Origin: Puniceicoccaceae bacterium
GTDB taxonomy: Bacteria; Verrucomicrobiota; Verrucomicrobiia; Opitutales; JAFGAQ01
Assembly (NCBI GenBank): GCA_040224245.1
Contig: JBEGIR010000079.1
Location: forward strand, 1 to 34,011
DNA length: 34,011 nucleotides
Reading direction: 5' to 3'
Shown here piece after piece: positions 1 to 8,262 of the stretch. A program made the translations under genes and the position numbers. The first letter of the stretch is position 1. Each line of letters starts with the position of its first letter. The notes under the pieces were generated by a model. It had not been told where the DNA came from. It made no database searches and worked only from the letters and a program-made list of their open reading frames with translations.

Positions 1-492
1 AATCCGCTTGATGCAGACGTTCCAATAGGTCACTTTTTTCCATGGTGGTTTCCTTATCTTGTTAGTTTTGCTGCCTCCAAGCTTGGTCGCTTGGGGGCGG
101 GAAACCACCTCAAAGTTTTAACAATTTTGGGGACTCTTCCCGATGAGAATCATACCCTAACCCGGAAACAATTCTGGATGACCATTGATCAGTTGCACAT
201 AAGGCTCTCTCAACTCGTCTCAACAGGCATTCAAGATGCCACACAATCCGGCATGAGCTTAACCCCAAAAACTCCAATGGAGGAGTTGACCTCTGAGGAT
301 GCTACGATCCTTGACTACATCAAGACCCAGAATGCGCTTTGGATCGATGAAATTTCCAGATTTGATTTGCAGGGTCGCAAAGTTCTGATGTTAGTGGGTG
401 CAAATCATATCAATGAAAATTTGAACCGACAACGCTCACACAACATCAACGAGGTTCTCTCGATCCACTCCGACAACGAGGTTGTTCATTAA
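1..492 (+). CDS. 3' fragment of an unrecognised protein, cut by the window edge
   Basis: The frame is open from the first base to the stop at 490-492, so the gene starts outside the window. The 163 visible residues begin with a hydrophobic, aromatic-rich stretch (FFPWWFPYLVSFAA) that could be membrane-associated. A soluble helical part follows. Near the C-terminus is a stretch (QNALWIDEI, then about 10 residues, then VLMLVGANHI) that loosely resembles the closing segment of TraB/GumN-like Tiki-superfamily proteins, where R/QN..W...I precedes a hydrophobic strand ending VGAxH. This is weak and only suggestive. A TTG at 91 could serve as an internal start, but coding character continues upstream of it. 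The region is AT-rich compared with the rest of the window, as is the neighbouring Rhs tip, which fits accessory DNA. Function unknown. Confidence 0.55.
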   Translation, partial: NPLDADVPIGHFFPWWFPYLVSFAASKLGRLGAGNHLKVLTILGTLPDENHTLTRKQFWMTIDQLHIRLSQLVSTGIQDATQSGMSLTPKTPMEELTSEDATILDYIKTQNALWIDEISRFDLQGRKVLMLVGANHINENLNRQRSHNINEVLSIHSDNEVVH

Positions 493-640
493 TCTGGTAG
501 TTTGTAATTTGATCCCATATTTGGAGTTTCGAACACTTCAACTGTTGTTGACCCGTGATCAGAAGGGCAAATCATTATTCATTGCCAGTTTTTCTCTAAG
601 TCGTTTGCTTCGAAAATATTCGGCTCCCCTGTCCAACCTG

Positions 641-1177
641 CTATTCAGGGTATGGAGAACCTCCAAAACGAATCCCCAAAGCCCCGGCTGTTAAGGGTAT
701 GAAATCCACGAACCCTGGAGCATTACATTTCCACTCTTGGTTTTCATAAACCCACCATGCGATTCCAATATTCTCGACACTATTGGGCGAATTCTCAACT
801 GTCTTCAGAATCAACCGAATCCACTTATCTTCGTACACCTCCAATCTCAAGAACTCCAATCTCACTAAATCCCATTGATTCTCATATTTCTCACAATAAA
901 CAACGTAATCTCCTTTTCGAAAACTTCCCGAAATTCGCGAACTGAAATGATCATAAGTATCAGACCATTTTTTGTTTAGAACACTTTCATAGAATTGCCC
1001 AATCCTCAATCCCGCATCCGGAGATAGTGAATGGAACATTCCAAGATTTTCGAAAATTGAGTCTGAGTTGAATTCAATTCCTTCGACCTTGGAATAATCA
1101 TTCTCAACTTCCGAACAAGAACATAAAAGAACCAGAAATACGATATATTTTTTCACAATTGTTTGAACATCAACCAA
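641..1177 (-). CDS. small hypothetical lipoprotein, candidate second immunity protein
   Basis: This 178-residue protein begins with a short basic region (VKK), a hydrophobic stretch (YIVFLVLLCS) and a lipobox-like LCSC, so it is probably a lipoprotein anchored at Cys21. The start chosen is TTG at 1177 because a GGGAG Shine-Dalgarno-like sequence lies 5 bases upstream of it. A GTG at 1156 (giving MKKYIVF) is an alternative that keeps the whole signal peptide. The mature part is acidic and aromatic (several W, Y and E residues) and matches no family I recognise. It lies on the same strand and 169 bp downstream of the ankyrin lipoprotein of the Rhs locus and shares its low GC content. Small lipoproteins in such arrays are often immunity proteins for displaced toxin tips, but that role is inference from position only. 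Confidence 0.6.
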   Translation of the reverse strand: MVDVQTIVKKYIVFLVLLCSCSEVENDYSKVEGIEFNSDSIFENLGMFHSLSPDAGLRIGQFYESVLNKKWSDTYDHFSSRISGSFRKGDYVVYCEKYENQWDLVRLEFLRLEVYEDKWIRLILKTVENSPNSVENIGIAWWVYENQEWKCNAPGFVDFIPLTAGALGIRFGGSPYPE

Positions 1178-1346
1178 TTAATCTCCCGAGACAGCCTCTA
1201 TACTAGTCATGAAGGAGGGCGATCTTTTATCCTCAAAACCACGCTTTTTGCCACTAAATTCCCCTTAAGTCAGTGCCATTCCCGTTTGACCCCTTCGGAT
1301 TTGTCAAGCAAACTCATTTTGTGAATTTTTGTGCCCCGTCATTCTC

Positions 1347-2057
1347 TCAGTCGAAGGAAGGATATCCATATTTGAAAATAACATAAATCTTCTCCAACGC
1401 ATCACAATTCATGTCGTTGTATTTTTCTATCAAATACGAATCACTATCATTCACCCAAATCCCCCATTTGTATTCAGTCAATTGGGGCTTAAGAAGATCG
1501 ATCATTTCCAACAAATCATTCAGTTTTTTGCACTTCTGAGATTGAGTTCCTGCGTCCAAATAGGCATCGTCATATATTCCAGAAATAGCCATCCATAACA
1601 AAAACCCCACATCTTCATCAAGACCACTAACATTAACTTGATAGTTCTCCACTAAAAACTCAATCAAATCCAGACGAACTGAGAATATTGCATTTTCAAA
1701 AGCAACCATAGGGTCACCTCCATACTCCAGTAGAAGTATAGCGCAATCGATTCTTCCGAAAGCTACCGCTTTGCCAATTGGCGTTCCAAAATGTGTTTCA
1801 AAGTTCGGATCAGCTCCGTTTTCCAACAAATACTCAACCAAATCAATATCCCCCAGACCAGCTGCATGGAAAAGAACCGTCATGCTATTCCATCCTGGCT
1901 CATCGATATTATAGCCTGATTCAACAATATCGGCAATGAGCTTCACTCTTTCAGAACTATAAATTACCGGATCAAAACGACTACTACGTCGAACAGACTC
2001 ATGTGTACATGACACCAGAATCGAAAAAAAAACTGAGATAAATGCAAACACCTTCAT
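1347..2057 (-). CDS. ankyrin-repeat lipoprotein, likely immunity protein of the Rhs toxin
   Basis: The 236-residue protein starts at ATG 2057 with a signal peptide (KVFAFISVFFSILVSC) whose lipobox gives Cys17 as the lipidated residue. Ankyrin repeats are visible in the first half: NSMTVLFHAAGLGDIDLVEYL then LENGADPN, followed by GTPIGKAVAFGRIDCAILLL then EYGGDP, and a degenerate third repeat. The C-terminal third is not recognised. The ATG overlaps the TGA stop of the upstream Rhs gene in an ATGA configuration, so the two are very probably translationally coupled. Ankyrin-repeat proteins are known immunity partners of polymorphic toxins. The lipidation signal implies protection on the periplasmic side, consistent with a phospholipase that attacks the membrane from outside. 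The TTG six bases further upstream is a less likely start. The neutralising function is inferred from family knowledge and coupling. Confidence 0.8.
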   Translation of the reverse strand: MKVFAFISVFFSILVSCTHESVRRSSRFDPVIYSSERVKLIADIVESGYNIDEPGWNSMTVLFHAAGLGDIDLVEYLLENGADPNFETHFGTPIGKAVAFGRIDCAILLLEYGGDPMVAFENAIFSVRLDLIEFLVENYQVNVSGLDEDVGFLLWMAISGIYDDAYLDAGTQSQKCKKLNDLLEMIDLLKPQLTEYKWGIWVNDSDSYLIEKYNDMNCDALEKIYVIFKYGYPSFD

Positions 2058-3286
2058 GGGCAACTACATTGACAACCAGTGCATGCTACGTTCAATTGAC
2101 TTCGAATAAAGGCTCCGTTGGAATGTTTGCTTACTGCTCTTGAATACAATTTCGCAAGTGCTTTACACTTTCGAAAATCATCACGAATCAGCCCATTACA
2201 CGATGCATTCAGATGCCTTGTGAAATTCCTATTGCAACCAGCATGAGCCGTTTTTGCGGCTTGAACATTTGACCCGCAACATTGGCCAGCAAAGCAACGG
2301 TCATGAGTTTTGCATGCATTGGTGAAATTGACAATATTCACATTACCTCTTACAATCGGAATGGTTTTCCATCCACTCGAAAAATGGTTACTAGGATTAT
2401 TGACCCCATATGCTATTTTCATGTACTGTCTTGAAATACCCAAGAAAGACGGCACACTACACCCATTCCACAGCTGACTTGCAGGTATATTCTGCTGAGT
2501 GCATCGTAGTTGCCCAGAAGGACAAGCCAATTGACTCCAAGTATTAGCTTTGTGTTTGTTGCCTTTTGACGCAGGCCCACCAACAAGACCCAATATATCT
2601 ACACTATCAATAGAACTATTTTTAAGAAAAGCTATGTCATTCAGGAGTTCCTGAATAGTATCAATAAAATTAACGCCGAAAGAAGAAAAACTAACAAAAT
2701 GAGCAGGCACCGCATAAACCATAATATGATGTATCATTTCCCCTATCGGATCTCGATTTGGCCACCTTCCCATCTCGGGTGAATACCACCTGTAAAGGTA
2801 GTGATTCAATCCACTTGGAGCGTGGTAGGCTTTGGTGCTGAACTGGAAGGGTTGATCCAAGGTGGCGGTTTGGGCGATGACTTTCCCGAAGGGATCGTAT
2901 TCGTAGTGGGCTGCGGGTGCATCGGAATCGTCGATCAGGTCGGTCACGTTGCCGTTGCCATCGTAGAAGTAGAAGAAGGTTGCGCCGCTGCTTTCTGTCA
3001 TGGCCAGCAGACCGCCGACTCCACCGGCCCCCTGCAGGGATTGGGTCAAGTCGAGTCCACGGGTGTAAGAACGCCCAACTGTATGATTCCCATCCAGTTC
3101 CTGAATCGGCAATAATTCGTCGTAAACGTAGCGCATCGTTTCGGTCAGAGAACCGGATGCATCTGTGACCCGCATCGCGGGGTCGGAGGATGAGGTCGAC
3201 TGGAGGTGCCGCATCCTCCCAAGTAAATCAAATTCCCTGCCCACCGCAAGCCGCTTCGCGCTCAAGGGTTTTTTACTCTCTTCCAT
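2054..3286 (-). CDS. truncated Rhs protein with C-terminal phospholipase A2-like toxin tip
   Basis: From the ATG at 3286 the protein is 410 residues, far shorter than full Rhs proteins (usually well over 1000), so only the 3' end of an rhs gene remains. The frame stays open to 3367 but that extension is REP-derived. Residues about 55-183 are the Rhs-associated core: YVYDELLPIQELDG, YDGNGNVTDL, HYEYDPFGK, RWYSPEMGRW and NRDPIGE. A second conserved point, SIDSVDILGL, marks the core/tip junction. The tip has the secreted PLA2 pattern: NGCSVPS, then ACKTHDRC with the catalytic His-Asp pair (residues 328-329, near 2300-2305), then spaced cysteines and CNRNF, and a cysteine-rich end. The core is GC-rich and the tip AT-rich, typical of exchanged toxin cassettes. 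The next gene overlaps by four bases and is a probable immunity lipoprotein. With its 5' end lost at a REP array, it may be a silent cassette or pseudogene rather than a secreted effector. Confidence 0.8.
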   Translation of the reverse strand: MEESKKPLSAKRLAVGREFDLLGRMRHLQSTSSSDPAMRVTDASGSLTETMRYVYDELLPIQELDGNHTVGRSYTRGLDLTQSLQGAGGVGGLLAMTESSGATFFYFYDGNGNVTDLIDDSDAPAAHYEYDPFGKVIAQTATLDQPFQFSTKAYHAPSGLNHYLYRWYSPEMGRWPNRDPIGEMIHHIMVYAVPAHFVSFSSFGVNFIDTIQELLNDIAFLKNSSIDSVDILGLVGGPASKGNKHKANTWSQLACPSGQLRCTQQNIPASQLWNGCSVPSFLGISRQYMKIAYGVNNPSNHFSSGWKTIPIVRGNVNIVNFTNACKTHDRCFAGQCCGSNVQAAKTAHAGCNRNFTRHLNASCNGLIRDDFRKCKALAKLYSRAVSKHSNGAFIRSQLNVACTGCQCSCP

Positions 3287-3353
3287 AAACAGCCTGGGTG
3301 TTTGTGGACAGGGTTTTGTGGGAAAACGTTGGTTTCCGACAACTCCGACGCTT

Positions 3354-3377
3354 CGGGATCTTCCCAAATCCCGCTAC
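3354..3377 (-). repeat. REP type D (GTAG + palindrome)
   Basis: Read on the minus strand this is GTAG followed by CGGGATTT, loop GGGA, and the complementary arm with one mismatch here. The same element recurs at 20552-20575, 30178-30201 (head GTGG), 30496-30519 and 33887-33910, always minus-strand and always followed on the plus side within about 60-85 bp by a plus-strand GTAG element (type B or E). Confidence 0.8.
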
Positions 3378-3438
3378 AAAAACGGTAAGCCATTCAGCGG
3401 AAATGCAAAGCGCCTGGTTGTTTAGTATTCCGACCTCC

Positions 3439-3832
3439 GTAGCCGGATTCGGGAGAATTCGGACCCACGTTGCAGTGCGAAAACGCGTACCGTTCACCCA
3501 CGCTGTCCATGTTCTCCCGAATATGGCTACAGGACAAGAACACCTCCGTAGTCCCGACAAGTCGGGATAAGAATTCGGACCCTCGTTGCAGTGACAAACG
3601 CGTCCCGGCCACCCGCATTGTCCATGTTCTCCCGAACATGGCTACAGGACAAGATCCCCCCCGTAGTCCCGACAAGTCGGGATAAGAATTCGGACCCACG
3701 TTGCAGTGGCAAACACGTCCCGGCCACCCGCATTGTCCATGTTCTCCCGAACATGGCTACAGGACAAGATCACCTCCGTAGCCCCGACAAGTCGGGATAA
3801 GAATTCGGACCCACGTTGCAGTGCGATCTGCC
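3439..3832 (+). repeat. tandem BIME-like array, 115-bp unit, three and a half copies
   Basis: Each unit contains a plus-strand REP (GTAG plus stem TCCCGAC/GTCGGGA, type B, at 3548, 3663 and 3778; the first unit has the type-E form GTAGCCGGATTCGG at 3439). About 50 conserved bases follow (GAATTCGGACCCACGTTGCA and beyond), then a minus-strand type-C REP (GTAG plus stem CCATGTTC/GAACATGG with loop GGGA) at 3507, 3622 and 3737. Successive type-C copies are exactly 115 bp apart. The sequence between the hairpins is as conserved as the hairpins, which argues against CRISPR. Single copies of the unit occur at 20606-20742 and 33474-33604. Confidence 0.85.
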
Positions 3833-3835
3833 TCC

Positions 3836-3910
3836 TTACTTCTAACTCCTTGCTTCTTACTACTTGCTCCTTGCTACTTGCTCCTTGCTACTGCGCTAGC
3901 TCCTTACTCC
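3836..3910. repeat. heptanucleotide tandem array
   Basis: Eight consecutive 7-mers from 3836 to 3891 (TTACTTC, TAACTCC, TTGCTTC, TTACTAC, TTGCTCC, TTGCTAC, TTGCTCC, TTGCTAC) stay exactly in register. After a 12-base interruption another TTACTCC follows at 3904-3910. It belongs to the same heptamer family as 4156-4239 and 18724-18786. Confidence 0.75.
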
Positions 3911-4113
3911 TGCGGTTACAAACCGCTGATAAACAACCACAGATGCCACAGATTTTGGATGATGCTTCTTCTCCCACGGTCTGTGGTATCCTGAAATTTG
4001 CTTCACACCCTACAAGTCGGGTTTGAATGCCGCTGCGCTCTGGAGTGGTTCAAATTCGGCCCCATGCAGACTCGCCAAGGTGAGTTCCACAAAAGGAGAT
4101 GTTGTGATAAAGG

Positions 4114-4137
4114 CGCGAGCTGGAAGCTCCCGCTACC
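4114..4137 (-). repeat. REP type A (GTAG + palindrome), inverted
   Basis: On the minus strand the element reads GTAG followed by an imperfect palindrome with stem GAGCT/AGCTC, loop TCC and an outer CG/CG pair separated by a mismatch. It is the commonest repeat in the window, with ten full and two partial copies in both orientations, all intergenic. Confidence 0.8.
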
Positions 4138-4155
4138 TCCATCCTGTCCGCGTTC

Positions 4156-4239
4156 TTACTCCTAACTCCTTACTCCTGACTACTGACTACTGACTCCTGA
4201 CTACTGACTCCTGACTCCTGGCTACTGACTCCTTGCTAC
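4156..4239. repeat. heptanucleotide tandem array, 12 units
   Basis: Twelve heptamers in perfect register, consensus near T-G/T-A-C-T-C/A-C: TTACTCC, TAACTCC, TTACTCC, TGACTAC twice, TGACTCC, TGACTAC, TGACTCC twice, TGGCTAC, TGACTCC and TTGCTAC. It ends about 70 bp before the 3' end of rpoD. Confidence 0.8.
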
Positions 4240-4312
4240 TGCGATTTTATCGCCGCCCTCGGAACGGAAAGGCAGACAAACGTAAAATGCGCTATCGTTT
4301 CAACTTACCCTG

Positions 4313-6148
4313 TCAGCTGTCAGTAGACAACTTTACAGGCTTTTGTACGGGCTGGTCTCCCTCAATAAAGCCATGCAGCTGGCGGATGCGGGTCGGGTGG
4401 CGCATCTTGCGAAGAGCCTTTGCCTCAATCTGACGAATGCGCTCGCGTGTCACCTTGAACTGCTTGCCCACCTCTTCGAGCGTGCGACTGTAGCCATCGG
4501 TGAGTCCAAAACGCAGGGAAAGCACACGACGCTCACGCTCATGCAGGCTGTCGAGCACATCGATGATCTTCTCGCGCAGCATGCTGTAGGCAGTCATGTC
4601 ATAGGGATTTTCAGCCCCCTTGTCCTCAATGAAATCGCCAAAATTGGTGTCATCGCTGTCGCCAACCGGGCTTTGCAGGCTGATCGGCTGCTGGGCCATT
4701 TTCATGATGGTCTGCACCTTGTCGATGGGCATTTGCATCTCATTGGCGACCTCTTCCGCAGTCGGCTCGTGTCCGAGTTCCTGCAACAGCAGCTTCTGCA
4801 CTTGAATCACCTTGTTCAAGGTTTCAATCATGTGAACCGGGATGCGGATCGTGCGCGCCTGATCTGCAATCGAGCGCGTGATCGCCTGGCGAATCCACCA
4901 GGTCGCATAGGTCGAAAACTTGTAACCCCGCCGGTATTCGAACTTCTCCACCGCCTTCATCAGGCCCATGTTGCCTTCCTGAATCAGGTCCAGGAACGAA
5001 AGCCCACGGTTCGTGTATTTCTTGGCAATTGAAATCACCAGGCGCAAGTTGGCCTCCACCATCTCAGTGCGGGCATTGTGGGCGTCACGCATGCCCTTGC
5101 GCACATTTTTGACCACCGATGCAAGCTCCAGTGCGGGCACGCGGTGCTCCGCCTCAATTTCATCGAGGCGCTTTTGCAACGCTTCGACATTGATGGCCTG
5201 GTGTTTTTTGGTGATGCCGCGTTCGGCAAGTTTCAGCTGTGACTCGATTTCATCGATTTCCCGTACCACCGGATCGAGATCCGACAGGAATTCTTCGAAA
5301 ATCTTGAGTTTGAAGCAGAATTTTTTGTGGATCGGGCGGAGGGATTCCTCGAACTTCTGGTAGCGCGTCAGCGAGCGCTTACGGTTCGTCGGATTGTCGT
5401 TGTTCCGGGAGTCTACCCACGCACGCTCCATTTTCTCCTGAATATCCGAAGCCTCATCAATCAACTCCGGCAGGCTGCTGAAGTAGGTTTCACGGCTCTC
5501 GATCTTCTTGTCGAGCACCACCTGGTCAAAGCGTTCCTCACGCTTCAAGAGCTTGCGCGCCATGTCGATCTGAAATGCATTTGTGATCGCATACTGGAAC
5601 AGGATATTCTGAGCCTGCTGCTCGGCACGTTCAATGCGCTTGGAGATGGCAACCTCCTCTTCCCGCGTCAGCAGGGGAACCTGCCCCATCTGCTTCAAAT
5701 ACATGCGGACGGGATCATCCAAAATATCCGCCTGCTGGCTGCGGATGCTTTCCTCGTGCTCCAGGTCCTCCTTCTTTTTGCGCAGCGACTCGACCTCACC
5801 GGTGTCGAGAATCTTCAGCTCCAGATTGTTGAGAATGGTGATTACGTTCTCAATCTCCTCGGGATTGCTCGCACGCTCACCCAGGGCCTTGTTGATCTCC
5901 TTGTAGGTCACATGGCCCTGTTCTTTCGCCAGACGAATCAACGCCCGGACCTTCTCATTCATCTTCTTGCTGCCACGGCGTTTGCGTGGCTTGGAATCAT
6001 CCTCAGAAACCACATCCGCAACATCCTGGATCTCAGGCACTTCCGGCTCCAACTCAGGCATTTCGGCCTTTTTTACCGGTGATTTTGCTTTGTTGGCTGT
6101 CTTGTCACGCGTTGAGGTTTTTTTGGATTTAGGATCAGATTGAGCCAT
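4313..6148 (-). CDS. rpoD: RNA polymerase primary sigma factor RpoD (sigma-70)
   Basis: This 611-residue protein is the housekeeping sigma factor that directs RNA polymerase to promoters. A Lys/Ser/Pro/Glu-rich leader (about 1-60) precedes a region-1.1-like segment ([20 protein letters not shown], about 67-86). Region 1.2 ([20 protein letters not shown]) starts near residue 144. A long non-conserved region follows. Region 2 is unmistakable: [40 protein letters not shown], then [19 protein letters not shown] and [13 protein letters not shown]. Region 3 follows, then region 4.2 with its helix-turn-helix ([20 protein letters not shown]). The ATG at 6148 is preceded by an AT-rich leader without a clear Shine-Dalgarno sequence. 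It lies 100 bp downstream of dnaG on the same strand, the classical core of the macromolecular synthesis operon, here without rpsU in front. The gene is complete and intact. Confidence 0.98.
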   Translation of the reverse strand: MAQSDPKSKKTSTRDKTANKAKSPVKKAEMPELEPEVPEIQDVADVVSEDDSKPRKRRGSKKMNEKVRALIRLAKEQGHVTYKEINKALGERASNPEEIENVITILNNLELKILDTGEVESLRKKKEDLEHEESIRSQQADILDDPVRMYLKQMGQVPLLTREEEVAISKRIERAEQQAQNILFQYAITNAFQIDMARKLLKREERFDQVVLDKKIESRETYFSSLPELIDEASDIQEKMERAWVDSRNNDNPTNRKRSLTRYQKFEESLRPIHKKFCFKLKIFEEFLSDLDPVVREIDEIESQLKLAERGITKKHQAINVEALQKRLDEIEAEHRVPALELASVVKNVRKGMRDAHNARTEMVEANLRLVISIAKKYTNRGLSFLDLIQEGNMGLMKAVEKFEYRRGYKFSTYATWWIRQAITRSIADQARTIRIPVHMIETLNKVIQVQKLLLQELGHEPTAEEVANEMQMPIDKVQTIMKMAQQPISLQSPVGDSDDTNFGDFIEDKGAENPYDMTAYSMLREKIIDVLDSLHERERRVLSLRFGLTDGYSRTLEEVGKQFKVTRERIRQIEAKALRKMRHPTRIRQLHGFIEGDQPVQKPVKLSTDS

Positions 6149-6248
6149 TATAAAAGTCGAGAAAGTGAATTAGTTCGAACTACCTTAAAAAAACCTTCCC
6201 TATGTACTCGGAGCGTTTGGAAAGTCAAGGTAAGACGGCAAAAGATTT

Positions 6249-8087
6249 CTAGCGCTTGTCCCGCTGATTAGCGATGCTTCTCTGCAGCTCCAGCTTCTCC
6301 CCCAGCAGAACCGTCAGTTCTTCGTCACTGAAACGTCCCCCTTTACTGAGCTTGCGCTCAATCAGTTGCAAGCGCCGCTTTTGAAAGCGATGCAGCAATG
6401 ACTGCAGGCAAAGCTCAAACGATTCTTCCGCCTCCGGATCCTGCGATGCGCTCGCAAGCAGGTGATAGAGCAGATTCTGCTCTGCTTCTGTTTCGCACAC
6501 CAGGTCCGCATCGCGCTCGGGCATCCAATGGGGATCTTCACGCAACTCGGCGCAGATGCGAATCAACAGTCGCCCCTCCACCGATGCCGGATCGAGCATG
6601 TCGACTGGATCCGCACTGCGGAGGCGATCCCTGAGTGGGGCATGCTGGATCACCAGGCGCAGCAAATCCGACTCCACCGTGCTCAGTTTGGTATCGGCCC
6701 CCGTCGTCACGGCAAGCGCACCCGGTTTTCGCACGGGGTTTCCGTGGTTGCGAACGCGCTGGCGCATCGTCTCAAAATCCGTGCGCAGACTACGCGTTTC
6801 GAGTCCCGCCAGGTTCGCCAGTTCCTCAATCATTCCCGTCTGCACCACCTGGGACGGACTCTTCAGGATGATTTCAATACACTGCTGACAGGAGCGCGAC
6901 AACGCTGCCGGATCCCGGTTTTCCGGATCAAAAAACCGATCCACCAGAAACGGTACCACTGGCGTTGCCTGATCGATCAGCTGTTGAAATGCCTCCCTGC
7001 CCTGTTCCCGCAGCAGGCTGTCCGGATCCTCGCCCTGATCCAGGTGTGCAAAGCGAATATCGATACCAGCCGCCAGTGCCATGGGCAAGACACTCAGGGC
7101 CGACTTGACGCCCGCAGCATCCCCATCGAGACACATGATGAGGCTGGGACCATAATTCTTCAGTTTGCTCAGCTGCACCTCAGTGATCGCAGTACCCTGC
7201 GTGGCCACCACCTGTTCAAATCCCTCGGTCCAGCAACGCACGGCATCGAGCTGACCTTCCACCATCACAAAGGGCGTGTGTTCGTTCACCGCCTTGCGCG
7301 CGATGTGGATGCCAAAGAGCAAGGTTCCCTTGTTGAAAAGATCCGTGCCCGGAGAGTTCACATACTTTGCCTCAAACGCCGGGTCATTTGCTGGAGTCTG
7401 CGACATTTTGCGACCGGTGAAGGCGATCACCTTGCCCATCAAGTCACAGATCGGAACCATCAGTCGACCCCGAAATCGCGCCATCATGCTGCCCCTGCCG
7501 GCCTGCCGCCTCGGAAAGAACAACCCGCTCGCCTCCAGTTCCGCATCGGAGAAGCGCTGCTGGCTCAAAAATCGATAAAACAGCCCACCATCGCCCGGCG
7601 CGTAACCAATGCCATAGGTTTCGGCCTGCTCGAGTGTGAAACCACGATCCTCCACCCAGTATTTCCTCACCGCTGCGCCTTCGACAGTTTCGGCATTGAA
7701 CGCCTGCCGGTAGTAGTGCTGCGCCTGTTCATGGATCATGCGCAGACGCTTCAGGTTGCGCCCCGTTCCCGCTGCAGCTCCTCCACCCTCACGCGTCTCG
7801 TATTCGAGCTTGAAGTTGAATCGTTCGGCCAATGCTTCAACCGCTTCCGTAAAACTCAGGTTCTCCTTGACCTGCAGAAACTTGATCGCATCCCCTCCCT
7901 GCGAGGTACTGAAGCAATAATAAAGCCCCTTGTCGGGATCCACGTGAAAGGAGGGTGTTTTTTCCTGGGAGAACGGACTCAAACCCTTCCACACCGAACC
8001 CGCACGCTGCAGGCTGACATAATCGCCAATCAGCTGGCAGATATCGACGTGATGTTTCAGATTCTGAATGGATTCTCGCTTGATCAA
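6249..8087 (-). CDS. dnaG: DNA primase DnaG with a degenerate zinc-binding site
   Basis: The 612-residue protein makes RNA primers at the replication fork. The N-terminal domain aligns with the primase zinc-binding domain (DICQLIGDYVSLQRAG, EKTPSF, GGDAIKF). The usual Cys-x2-His...Cys-x2-Cys ligands read Ser37, Ser40, Cys58 and Thr61, so three of four are missing. The catalytic core is intact: an RFRGRLMVPI segment near 205, and a TOPRIM fold with VEGQLDA (Glu278) and LDGDAAG (Asp321, Asp323). The C-terminal helicase-binding region is present but weakly conserved. The start is TTG 8087: an in-frame stop lies only 30 bases upstream and no ATG or GTG exists between. It lies 100 bp upstream of rpoD and 175 bp downstream of a TPR lipoprotein gene, so co-transcription with rpoD is likely. 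Confidence 0.96.
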   Translation of the reverse strand: MIKRESIQNLKHHVDICQLIGDYVSLQRAGSVWKGLSPFSQEKTPSFHVDPDKGLYYCFSTSQGGDAIKFLQVKENLSFTEAVEALAERFNFKLEYETREGGGAAAGTGRNLKRLRMIHEQAQHYYRQAFNAETVEGAAVRKYWVEDRGFTLEQAETYGIGYAPGDGGLFYRFLSQQRFSDAELEASGLFFPRRQAGRGSMMARFRGRLMVPICDLMGKVIAFTGRKMSQTPANDPAFEAKYVNSPGTDLFNKGTLLFGIHIARKAVNEHTPFVMVEGQLDAVRCWTEGFEQVVATQGTAITEVQLSKLKNYGPSLIMCLDGDAAGVKSALSVLPMALAAGIDIRFAHLDQGEDPDSLLREQGREAFQQLIDQATPVVPFLVDRFFDPENRDPAALSRSCQQCIEIILKSPSQVVQTGMIEELANLAGLETRSLRTDFETMRQRVRNHGNPVRKPGALAVTTGADTKLSTVESDLLRLVIQHAPLRDRLRSADPVDMLDPASVEGRLLIRICAELREDPHWMPERDADLVCETEAEQNLLYHLLASASQDPEAEESFELCLQSLLHRFQKRRLQLIERKLSKGGRFSDEELTVLLGEKLELQRSIANQRDKR

Positions 8088-8262
8088 TGGAATAGAGCGT
8101 TTGTTAACAGAGCGTCAGGGGCTTCCAACCCGCAGGATGCAACCACTGCAATCTGGAGAAAAGCAACCGAGCACCATTTGGCTGCTCCCGTGCATTTGAG
8201 TCAATCCCGAGTTGTTCACATCCACAAGTGCCTTCGACCCGGTCTGTCTCGCCTTCCCTGTC

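Larger units (their letters stand above)
3287..4312. other. 1-kb gene-free intergenic region filled with repeats
   Basis: I see no credible gene between the truncated Rhs gene and the 3' end of rpoD. The stretch holds an inverted type-D REP, a 115-bp tandem array of type-E/B and type-C REPs, two heptanucleotide arrays and an inverted type-A REP, all listed separately. Short open frames run through the tandem array on both strands, but they repeat the same peptide in every unit and only reflect the repeat. Confidence 0.85.

Noticed and set aside
482-694. 70-codon plus-strand frame after the partial first gene
   Set aside because: It overlaps the ends of both neighbouring genes and has no coding character.
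1290-1330. Plus-strand stretch reading FDPFGFVKQT, reminiscent of Rhs YDPFG repeats
   Set aside because: Too short and without further Rhs motifs in frame; could be chance or a tiny remnant.
3394-3830. Several overlapping short open frames on both strands through the tandem repeats
   Set aside because: They encode the same peptide in each 115-bp unit, shift frame between units, and are explained by the repeat DNA.
3439-3832. Possible CRISPR array
   Set aside because: The sequence between hairpins is conserved in every unit, so there are no variable spacers, and no cas genes are near.
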